DNA of 27,830 nt from assembly GCA_038237515.1 (NCBI GenBank), contig JBBRYP010000061.1, positions 1-27,830 of the forward strand, read 5' to 3'. The position numbers and the translations under genes are program-made. This document shows, one piece after another, positions 22,614 to 27,830 of this stretch. The number at the start of each line of letters is the position of its first letter. Position 1 is the first letter of the stretch. The stretch comes from JBBQDZ01 sp038237515. Its GTDB lineage: Bacteria > Actinomycetota > Thermoleophilia > Gaiellales > Gaiellaceae. The notes below the pieces were generated by a model that worked only from the letters and a program-made list of their open reading frames with translations, was not told where the DNA came from and did no database searches.

Positions 22614-23446
22614 TCCGTCGCCTCCTCGATGGGAATCGCCTTGAACCGCCTCATGTTCTCCGTCATCGCCGTCTCGGTCGGCAGCCGCTCCATGCTCGAG
22701 GCTCCGAAGAAGCCGACCACCCCGCGTGTCCGCGCGAGCACGTAGGCCGCGTCGGCCGGCTCCGCGATCGGGCCGCCATGACAGAGGACGAGAACCTCGG
22801 GGGCGACCTCCTTCGCCGCGTCGCTCATCGCCTGCACGAGCTCGACGGACTCGTCGAGTGACTTCGCGGTCTCCGCGCCGATCGCACCACCGGTCGTCAG
22901 TCCCATGTGCGGGACGAGCACGTCGGCGCCGGCGCCGGCCATCGCGCGCGCCTCGTCCGGGGTGAACACGTACGGGGCAGTCAGGAGGTCGAGCTCGCGC
23001 GCGCGCCGGATCATCTCCACCTCGAGCCCGTACCCCATGCCGGTCTCCTCGAGCCCTCGCCGGATCGTCCCGTCGAAGAGGCCGACGGTGGGGAAGTTCT
23101 GGACGCCCGAGAAGCCGAGTCGCTTGAGCTCCTCGAGGAAGACCGGCATCAGGCGAAAGGGGTCGGTGCCGCAGACGCCGGCGAGCACCGGTGTCTCTCG
23201 GACGATCGGGAGCACCTCCCGCGACATGTCGACCACGATCGCGTTCGCGTCGCCGTACGGCAGCAGCCCGGCGAGCGAGCCCCGCCCGGCCATCCGGTAG
23301 CGGCCCGAGTTGTAGATGATGATCAGGTCGGCCCCGCCCGCCTCGGCACATTTGGCCGACAGACCGGTGCCGGCGCCTGCGCCGATGATCGGCTTCCCGG
23401 CGTCCACCTGCGCCCGCAGGAGCGCCAACGCCTGCTCGCGGGTCAT
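22610..23446 (-). CDS. PEP-hydrolase-like TIM-barrel protein (Tm-1 C-terminal-type)
   Basis: 278 residues. The sequence GAGTGLSAKCAEAGGAD, the YNSGRYRMAGRGSLAG stretch, VLAGVCGTDPF and CHGGPIAEP identify the TIM-barrel family annotated as phosphoenolpyruvate hydrolase-like or TIM-barrel signal-transduction proteins. Biochemical function is poorly established. ATG 23446 is preferred because it overlaps the stop of a 46-codon frame (ATGA); ATG 23452 would add two residues. In plants this domain is fused behind a UPF0261 domain in the Tm-1 protein; here UPF0261 is the upstream operon partner. Confidence 0.9.
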   Translation of the reverse strand: MTREQALALLRAQVDAGKPIIGAGAGTGLSAKCAEAGGADLIIIYNSGRYRMAGRGSLAGLLPYGDANAIVVDMSREVLPIVRETPVLAGVCGTDPFRLMPVFLEELKRLGFSGVQNFPTVGLFDGTIRRGLEETGMGYGLEVEMIRRARELDLLTAPYVFTPDEARAMAGAGADVLVPHMGLTTGGAIGAETAKSLDESVELVQAMSDAAKEVAPEVLVLCHGGPIAEPADAAYVLARTRGVVGFFGASSMERLPTETAMTENMRRFKAIPIEEATE

Positions 23447-23583
23447 GCCCATCTCGCAGGGGAACCCGTGGTTCCCCCACGAGCCCCCTTCAGGCCGCGC
23501 CCGCCCGACTCTGGCTCCGGCTCCCGCCGAGGCAAGCTCGGCTCCGCCGTCCGTTGGAATCTCTCGCCGATCGGTCGGCTCAT
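23443..23583 (-). CDS. Possible 46-aa bridging ORF between UPF0261 and TIM-barrel genes
   Basis: ATG at 23583 overlaps the UPF0261 stop (ATGA, 23580-23583), and its TGA overlaps the ATG of the TIM-barrel gene (ATGA, 23443-23446), exactly spanning the 133-bp gap. The product is Arg/Pro/Gly-rich with no recognised domain. Third-position GC is clearly lower than in neighbouring genes, so it may be translated only to carry ribosomes across the gap, or be a decayed linker from an ancestral fusion. It contains the inverted repeat at 23459-23477. Confidence 0.35.
   Translation of the reverse strand: MSRPIGERFQRTAEPSLPRREPEPESGGRGLKGARGGTTGSPARWA
23459..23477 (-). promoter_or_regulatory. 8-bp hairpin just upstream of the TIM-barrel start
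   Basis: GGGGAACC (23459-23466) and GGTTCCCC (23470-23477) form a perfect stem with a 3-nt loop, 6-12 nt before the candidate ATGs. As RNA it would occlude the ribosome-binding region unless opened by ribosomes translating through, which fits the bridging ORF. Confidence 0.4.
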
Positions 23584-24827
23584 TTTCGAACCCGTGCGCA
23601 GACCAGCTCGTGCAGCCTCTCCGCCATGGCGTCTGCAAAGACGGGGTCGTTGACGTCGGTCTCGAGCTCGTGCACCTCGACCGACGGCGCGAGCGTCTCC
23701 CGCAGACCCTCGAGCAGCGCCGCGTCTGCGTTCGCGTCGTGGAACGGCTGACCCTCGACCGCGATCGCCGAAACGCCCCTCAACGGAACGAAGAGCACCG
23801 TCGGCCCTGCCGCCGCCGAGAGCTTGCGGCCGATTCCACGGCCGAGTTCGCGGCACTCCTCCGGCGTCGTCCGCATCAGCGTCACCGTCGGGTTGTGGAC
23901 GTAGAGGTTCCGATCGGCGAACTGCGGCGGCACGGTCTCCCGCGGGCCGAAGTTGACCATGTCGAGCGCCCCGAGGGAGACGACCTGCGGCACCCCTGCT
24001 GCGCCCGCCGCCTCCAGCCGGTGGGGTCCGGCCGAGAGAACGCCGCCGACGAGCTCGTCGGCGAGCTCTGTGGTCGTCGCGTCGAGCACGCCAGCGATGT
24101 AGCCGTCGCGGACGAGCGCTTCCATCGACTCCCCGCCGGTTCCGGTCGCATGGAAGACGAGCACCTCGTAGCCGAGCTCCTCCAGCCGCTCGCGCGCGCG
24201 TGTCACGCACGCGGTCGTCACCCCGAACATGCTGGCCGCAACGAGCAACCGCTCGTCGCGCGCTGCCGGCGCCTGCGCCCCGGCGGCCCCGGCGGCCCCG
24301 GCGGCCCCGGCGGCCCCGGCGATCATGCCCGCGGCGTTCGTCAGGATCCGCTCGGAGATCCGGTTGATCCCGGAGATGTCGACGACGGAGTAGGTCATGG
24401 TCACGTCGGAGGCGCCCACGTACGGCCGCGTGTCGCCGGAGGCGATCGTGGAGACGATCAGCTTCGGGACACCCACCGGCAGCGCCGCCATCGCCCGCGC
24501 TGCGATCGAGGCATTTCCGGAGCCGCCGACGGACACGATGCCGTCCAGGCGTCCCTCTGCGTGGAAGCGCTTCACGACCTCGGCCGCTCCGCGACCCATA
24601 GCGGCGACGGCAGCGCCGCGATCGCCGGCCGCCGCCAACGCTTCGAGCTCGCCTCCGGCCGCCCGGGCGACCTCCTCCCGGGTGACGTCGGCGGCAACCT
24701 GCGCCGTGCCGAGGACGCCGGCGTCGATGAGAATCGTCTGGGCGCCGAGCTCGCGGAGCCGGTCGCGCAGGAACGCGTACTCGTGCCCCTTCGTGTCGAG
24801 GGTCCCGAGCAGGATGACGGTCGGCAC
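23580..24827 (-). CDS. UPF0261 / Tm-1-like ATP-binding domain protein
   Basis: 415 residues. The family's landmarks are the opening GTLDTKGHE (8-16), ILIDAGVLG, VSVGGSGN (about 99-105), STIASGDTRPYVGASDVTMTYSVVDISG in sections (126-153), ASMFGVTTACV (198-208), HATGTGG, and GALDMVNFG. It is the bacterial counterpart of the N-terminal half of the plant Tm-1 resistance protein; the enzymatic role is not established. The GTG start is supported by a TAGGAT hexamer 7 nt upstream and by the family N-terminus. An Ala-Gly-Ala run (about 170-185) is encoded by a 9-bp tandem repeat at the junction between the two lobes. First gene of the operon ending at 21247. Confidence 0.92.
   Translation of the reverse strand: MPTVILLGTLDTKGHEYAFLRDRLRELGAQTILIDAGVLGTAQVAADVTREEVARAAGGELEALAAAGDRGAAVAAMGRGAAEVVKRFHAEGRLDGIVSVGGSGNASIAARAMAALPVGVPKLIVSTIASGDTRPYVGASDVTMTYSVVDISGINRISERILTNAAGMIAGAAGAAGAAGAAGAQAPAARDERLLVAASMFGVTTACVTRARERLEELGYEVLVFHATGTGGESMEALVRDGYIAGVLDATTTELADELVGGVLSAGPHRLEAAGAAGVPQVVSLGALDMVNFGPRETVPPQFADRNLYVHNPTVTLMRTTPEECRELGRGIGRKLSAAAGPTVLFVPLRGVSAIAVEGQPFHDANADAALLEGLRETLAPSVEVHELETDVNDPVFADAMAERLHELVCARVRK
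24278..24321. repeat. 9-bp tandem repeat within the UPF0261 gene
   Basis: CCCCGGCGG is repeated 4.9 times without mismatch (24278-24321), encoding Ala-Gly-Ala units on the minus strand. In-frame, so changes in copy number would lengthen or shorten an inter-lobe linker without frameshift. Confidence 0.85.
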
Positions 24828-24834
24828 CCGGCCG

Positions 24835-24840
24835 ATCCTA
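24835..24840 (-). promoter_or_regulatory. Probable leaderless -10 element of the UPF0261 operon (TAGGAT)
   Basis: TAGGAT on the minus strand ends 7 nt before the GTG at 24827; the same hexamer and spacing precede the fused S53 gene. No good -35 hexamer is visible. Confidence 0.5.
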
Positions 24841-24891
24841 CAAGCCTCTCGAGCCGCCGCCGTGCGAGTCCGCCGGCGCCGCCGCCTCGCG

Positions 24892-24920
24892 TTGCACCAG
24901 ACGAAATCGCAACGTAACAT
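24892..24920 (+). promoter_or_regulatory. Promoter of the exported-protein gene, leaderless geometry
   Basis: TTGCAC (24892-24897), a 17-bp spacer, TAACAT (24915-24920), then 7 nt to the ATG at 24928. No Shine-Dalgarno lies between, as expected for a leaderless mRNA. It is divergent from the UPF0261 promoter within the same 100-bp gap. Confidence 0.5.
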
Positions 24921-24927
24921 CCTTGGA

Positions 24928-25635
24928 ATGCGCCGGCTCGTCGCAACTGCAGCCGTCCTTGCCGCCGCAGCGGTCGCGGTGCCTGTCGTGGGCGCCGGAG
25001 ACCGACCGAGCACGAAGCCGGCACCGCCGACGAGGGTCGTTCCGCTGCTTCGCTTGAAGGCGACACCGCCTGCGATCCTCATCCCCCGGAGGCACGACAA
25101 CCATAGTCGGAGCGGGCTTGCCGGGTGGGTGCGCCACGAGGGCAAATGGTTCGTCTGGTATGCCCCCGGAGCCGGCTGGCACGACGTCCAGTCGGTGGGT
25201 GGCATCGACCTCGCCTCCGCCGACGGGACGAGGGGCGTCAGCTTCGGCTTCAGCGGCTGGCCGACGCCGCTCACGTTCGACGACGTGGTCAACTACTGGC
25301 GCAAGACGATGACCGCCGGCGTCGTCCGCAGGATCCGGATCGATCCTGCAGGCCCGGTGACCCAGCAAGGCGCGATCTTCAAGCGGATCTTCGACTGGAG
25401 CGGGTTTCGCACGGACCTGCGCCAGAACGTGCGCGGAGTGCTCACCGTGCACGTGTACCGAGACGAGACCCAGCAGATCTTCGGCTTCGACGCCTACACC
25501 CGCATCGGTCCGGCCGCAGGCTATGACAGGCTCGACCCCACGCTCCAGCGAGTCCAAAGCCTGATCATCTACAAGCCGCACGAGCCGCCGTGCATCCGGC
25601 ACGACCCGGCGTGCGAGCCGAAGAAGAAGAAGTAA
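24928..25635 (+). CDS. Exported protein of unknown function (235 aa)
   Basis: A classical signal peptide is visible (Arg-Arg, then a hydrophobic Ala/Val core to about residue 21, cleavage likely near VGA-GD). The mature protein has an aromatic-rich globular region (KWFVWYAPGAGWHDVQ, GVSFGFSGWPTPLTFDDVV, IFGFDAYTRIG) and ends with two cysteines in CIRHDPAC before a Lys-rich tail. No lipobox or known domain is recognised. The start is chosen because the signal peptide begins there and a promoter-like TAACAT ends 7 nt upstream; the frame remains open further left but that part is shadow of the UPF0261 gene. It is a single gene, convergent with livF (54-bp gap holding no clear terminator). Confidence 0.82.
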   Translation: MRRLVATAAVLAAAAVAVPVVGAGDRPSTKPAPPTRVVPLLRLKATPPAILIPRRHDNHSRSGLAGWVRHEGKWFVWYAPGAGWHDVQSVGGIDLASADGTRGVSFGFSGWPTPLTFDDVVNYWRKTMTAGVVRRIRIDPAGPVTQQGAIFKRIFDWSGFRTDLRQNVRGVLTVHVYRDETQQIFGFDAYTRIGPAAGYDRLDPTLQRVQSLIIYKPHEPPCIRHDPACEPKKKK

Positions 25636-25689
25636 CGGGTTCGGCCACCCCGGTTCGGGAGCCGCGACGCTCCTGAATCGCTCAGGCTG

Positions 25690-26463
25690 CTACTCGTGCT
25701 CGGCGAGCGGCTCGACGCCGAGGTAGCGCCGCTGCGCCTCGGGGTCGCCGGAGAGCGCGGCCGCCGTCGTCTCCGTCGCGATCTGTCCCGCGACCATGAT
25801 CAGCTGACGCTCTGCGAGCGAGGTGGCGACGCCCAGGTTCTGCTCGATCAGGAGGATCGCCAGCCCCTCCTCCTCGAGCGACTTGAACACATCCACGAGC
25901 CGCTCGACGATGGCCGGCGCGAGACCCTCGGACGGCTCGTCCATGATCAGGAGCTTCGGGTTCGTGAGCAGCGCCCGGCCGATCGCGAGCATCTGCTGCT
26001 CCCCGCCGGAGAGCTGCGCGCCTCCGTTTCGCTTCCGCTCGGCGAGGCGCGGGAAGAGCTCGTAGACGTGTTCGGGCGTCCAGCGGCGACCCGCGTCCCG
26101 GCGGCCGCTGATCATGCGCAGGTGCTCGTCGACGGTGAGCGACGGGAAGAGGCGCCGCCCCTGCGGGACGTATCCGATCCCTCCGCCGGCGATCCGGTAG
26201 GACGGCTTACCGACGAGCGCAGCGCCCTCGAACACGATGGAGCCGGAGATCTCGGGCGGGCGGATCCCCATGATCGCGTTGCAGAGCGTGGTCTTCCCCA
26301 TGCCGTTGCGGCCGACGATCGCGATCGACTCGTGGCTCATCTCGAAGGTGACGTCGTGCAGGACGTGAGCCCGCCCGTAGAACGCGTTCAGCGCGGAGAC
26401 CGAGAGGATCGGCTCGCCGCGCGCCGCGCAGGCGGGTGCCGGTGCGGCGGCGGCCTCGGTCAC
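25690..26463 (-). CDS. livF: Branched-chain amino-acid-type ABC transporter ATPase LivF
   Basis: 257 residues. Walker A GRNGMGKTT (51-59), Q-loop YVPQGRRLFPSLTV (98-111), signature LSGGEQQ (151-157), Walker B LLIMDEPSEGLAP (171-183) and the H-loop position replaced by a Gln in LLIEQN, which is normal for LivF. It powers uptake of branched-chain amino acids or related substrates (amides, urea) with LivG and two permeases. The GTG start overlaps the livG stop (GTGA, 26460-26463). The N-terminus has an extra Ala/Pro-rich stretch of about 17 residues. The permease genes livH and livM are not seen and may lie beyond the right edge. Confidence 0.93.
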   Translation of the reverse strand: MTEAAAAPAPACAARGEPILSVSALNAFYGRAHVLHDVTFEMSHESIAIVGRNGMGKTTLCNAIMGIRPPEISGSIVFEGAALVGKPSYRIAGGGIGYVPQGRRLFPSLTVDEHLRMISGRRDAGRRWTPEHVYELFPRLAERKRNGGAQLSGGEQQMLAIGRALLTNPKLLIMDEPSEGLAPAIVERLVDVFKSLEEEGLAILLIEQNLGVATSLAERQLIMVAGQIATETTAAALSGDPEAQRRYLGVEPLAEHE

Positions 26464-27266
26464 GCGTGCTCCTCGACCGGACCGTGGTGGCTTCCGAGGT
26501 AGAGGTCGTGGACCAGCTGGTTGGCGCGGATCTCGTCGGGGGTGCCCTCGACGATCACTCGGCCGTCGTGCATCATCGTCACCCGCTCCGCCACCCGCAG
26601 CGCGACATCCATGTCGTGCTCGATCAGGATCAGCGTGATCGAGGCGTCGAGCTGGAGGAGCAGATCGGTGAGGGCGACACGCTCCCCGCGCGAGAGCCCC
26701 GACGCGGGCTCGTCCAGGAGCATCAGCTTCGGCTCGCTCACGCGTGCCATCCCCACCTCGAGCTGGCGCTGCTCGCCGTGCGAGAGCGAGCCGACGAGCT
26801 CCGCGAGCTTGCCTGCGAGGCCCACCTTCTCGGCGCCCCAGCGAGCCTTCTCGCGCATCGCTTTGTCCCGGCGCGGTGCGACGACGGGCCGAAGGTGCCC
26901 GGCACCGACGCCGAGGACCGCGAGGTAGAGGTTGTCCTCGACGCTGAGGCCGAGGAAGAGCCGTGACTTCTGGTAGGTGCGGGCGAGCCCGAGCTTCGCC
27001 CGAGCGGGGGCGGACAGGATCGTCACGTCCGCGCCGAAGAGCTCGATCGTCCCAGAGGTGGGCGGGAAGTCCCCGGAGATGACGTTGAAGAGGGTCGTCT
27101 TGCCGGCACCGTTCGGTCCGAGGATCGCCCGGCGCTCGCCCGGGGGGATCGCGAGGTCGACATCGCGCACGGCATGCAGGCCGCCGAAGCGCCGGCCGAC
27201 CCCCCGCAAGCGGAGGATCGGCTCGGCGCTGTCGGCGTGCGGTGCTTCAGGTGCCGCCTGCGTCAC
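26460..27266 (-). CDS. livG: Branched-chain amino-acid-type ABC transporter ATPase LivG
   Basis: 268 residues. Walker A GPNGAGKTT (50-58), the LivG-type Q-loop ARTYQKSRLFLGLSVEDN (95-112), signature LSHGEQ (161-166, His in place of the second Gly), Walker B LMLLDEPASGL (181-191) and H-loop LILIEHDMDV. The family's C-terminal VIVEGTP-DEI and YLG elements are present. The GTG start follows directly on the TAG stop of the binding-protein gene with no gap. Middle gene of the three visible Liv-type genes. Confidence 0.93.
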   Translation of the reverse strand: MTQAAPEAPHADSAEPILRLRGVGRRFGGLHAVRDVDLAIPPGERRAILGPNGAGKTTLFNVISGDFPPTSGTIELFGADVTILSAPARAKLGLARTYQKSRLFLGLSVEDNLYLAVLGVGAGHLRPVVAPRRDKAMREKARWGAEKVGLAGKLAELVGSLSHGEQRQLEVGMARVSEPKLMLLDEPASGLSRGERVALTDLLLQLDASITLILIEHDMDVALRVAERVTMMHDGRVIVEGTPDEIRANQLVHDLYLGSHHGPVEEHA

Positions 27267-27830
27267 CTACTTGATGACGCCTCCCGACACCGGCCGCTCC
27301 TTGCCCGTCCACGGGAGCTTCTTGTGGACGCACGCCGGGGAACTGCGGTTGGGCGGCGACTTGATCGAGCCGCCGAAGGACTGGTCGACCTTCGGGATGA
27401 ACTGGACGGTCGTGATCGCGAGACCGCCGCCGGCGCTGACGTCCATCCGGTAGGAGTACTGGTCCTGGATCGCCTGGCGGTTCTTGTCGAGGGTCACCTT
27501 CCCGTACGCCCCGTCGACTGTTGTCTTCCGGAGCACGGCCTGGAGCTTCTTCTGGCCGCCGGAGAGATCGCCCTTGACCGCCTGGAGACCCTTCACGAGC
27601 GCCCACGCGTTGAGGTAGTAGTTGTACGTGAAGCCGTCGGCGGCATGATCGGAGGCCTTGCCGGCGAGCGGCGGGTACTTCTTGTACCACTTGTCGAGGA
27701 TCTTCTTGTAGGCCGCAACCTTCGGGGACTTCAGGTCCGGCGAGCTGCCGAAGCCGCCGACGTAGGCGCCGTTCAGCCGCGGGCCGAGCTGCTTGTCGGC
27801 TCCCGAGGAGAAGAAGAACAGGTTGCCGAT
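27267..27830 (-). CDS. ABC transporter substrate-binding protein (Leu/Ile/Val type), C-terminal part
   Basis: 187 residues remain; the N-terminus lies past the right edge of the window. The open reading shows the type I periplasmic-binding fold of LivK-like proteins: GAYVGGFGSSPDL, AAYKKILDKWYKKYPP, and FTYNYYLNAWALVKGLQAV (in sections), with a C-terminal Gln-Phe-Ile-Pro-Lys-Val segment typical of this family. Two cysteines are not evident apart from one near the C-terminus. The protein would be lipid-anchored outside the membrane and deliver substrate to the permease. The ligand cannot be inferred from this half. Confidence 0.85.
   Translation of the reverse strand: MGNLFFFSSGADKQLGPRLNGAYVGGFGSSPDLKSPKVAAYKKILDKWYKKYPPLAGKASDHAADGFTYNYYLNAWALVKGLQAVKGDLSGGQKKLQAVLRKTTVDGAYGKVTLDKNRQAIQDQYSYRMDVSAGGGLAITTVQFIPKVDQSFGGSIKSPPNRSSPACVHKKLPWTGKERPVSGGVIK

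Noticed and set aside
22614..23480. Upstream extension of the cupin frame
   Set aside because: Arginine-rich shadow of the TIM-barrel gene; the ATGA overlap fixes the cupin start at 22613.
24397..24927. Upstream extension of the exported protein
   Set aside because: Lies opposite the UPF0261 gene and would bury the signal peptide.
25636..25689. Terminator between the exported-protein gene and livF
   Set aside because: Only a 5-bp stem (CCTGA-N5-TCAGG) could be found, too weak to call.
1..27830. tRNA, rRNA, CRISPR or insertion-sequence features
   Set aside because: No T-loop-bearing cloverleaf, regularly spaced direct repeat array, transposase or terminal inverted repeat was found by reading; apparent GGTTCGA-like strings fall within coding genes.

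Overview
The window reads as chromosomal DNA of a very GC-rich actinobacterium. GC-rich third codon positions, frequent GTG/TTG starts, four-base ATGA/GTGA gene overlaps and probable leaderless promoters all fit. The gene content (a 940-residue SucA without a fused E2 domain, glcDEF, kumamolisin-type S53 proteases, UPF0261) would suit a Thermoleophilia-like soil lineage, but that placement is inference. No rRNA, tRNA, CRISPR array, transposase or phage gene was seen.

Layout. 1-370: low-complexity C-rich repeat with no convincing gene, then a 64-residue basic protein. 570-3948 (-): two tiny membrane proteins followed by sucA. 4057-6225 (+): an MMPL transporter. 6410-9986 (-): a three-gene operon joined by ATGA overlaps, encoding a double-zinc-ribbon membrane protein related to PrsW but lacking its catalytic glutamates, a membrane-anchored extracytoplasmic protein, and an S53 serine-carboxyl peptidase. 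10240-11754 (-): an anchored protein with seven roughly 43-residue repeats. 12019-14280 (-): a second S53 peptidase in which the anchored domain of the first operon is fused to the protease. 14314-17934 (-): glcDEF. 18123-19121 (-): M19 dipeptidase. 19139-21199 (+): malate synthase and a nitroreductase-family protein. 21247-24827 (-): a tightly packed operon of a UPF0261/Tm-1-like protein, a PEP-hydrolase-like TIM barrel, a cupin and a medium-chain reductase. 24928-25635 (+): an unknown exported protein. 25690-27830 (-): LivF, LivG and the C-terminal part of a branched-chain amino-acid-type binding protein.

How the genes fit together. glcDEF oxidises glycolate to glyoxylate, and the divergent malate synthase would carry glyoxylate into malate, with SucA elsewhere in the TCA cycle. 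The stretch 6410-14280 is the most novel part: two related secreted-protease units, one split and one fused, flank a repeat-rich surface protein and share a regulatory architecture not tied to any named system. The split/fused pair implies that the anchored domain works physically with the protease. The UPF0261 plus TIM-barrel pair corresponds to the two halves of the plant Tm-1 protein.

Regulation. Five genes (starts at 3948, 14280, 17934, 24827 on minus and 24928 on plus) have a TANNNT hexamer ending exactly 7 nt before the start codon, the geometry expected for leaderless mRNAs. The repeat-protein gene is different: it has a strong Shine-Dalgarno and a long leader with an upstream triple direct repeat.
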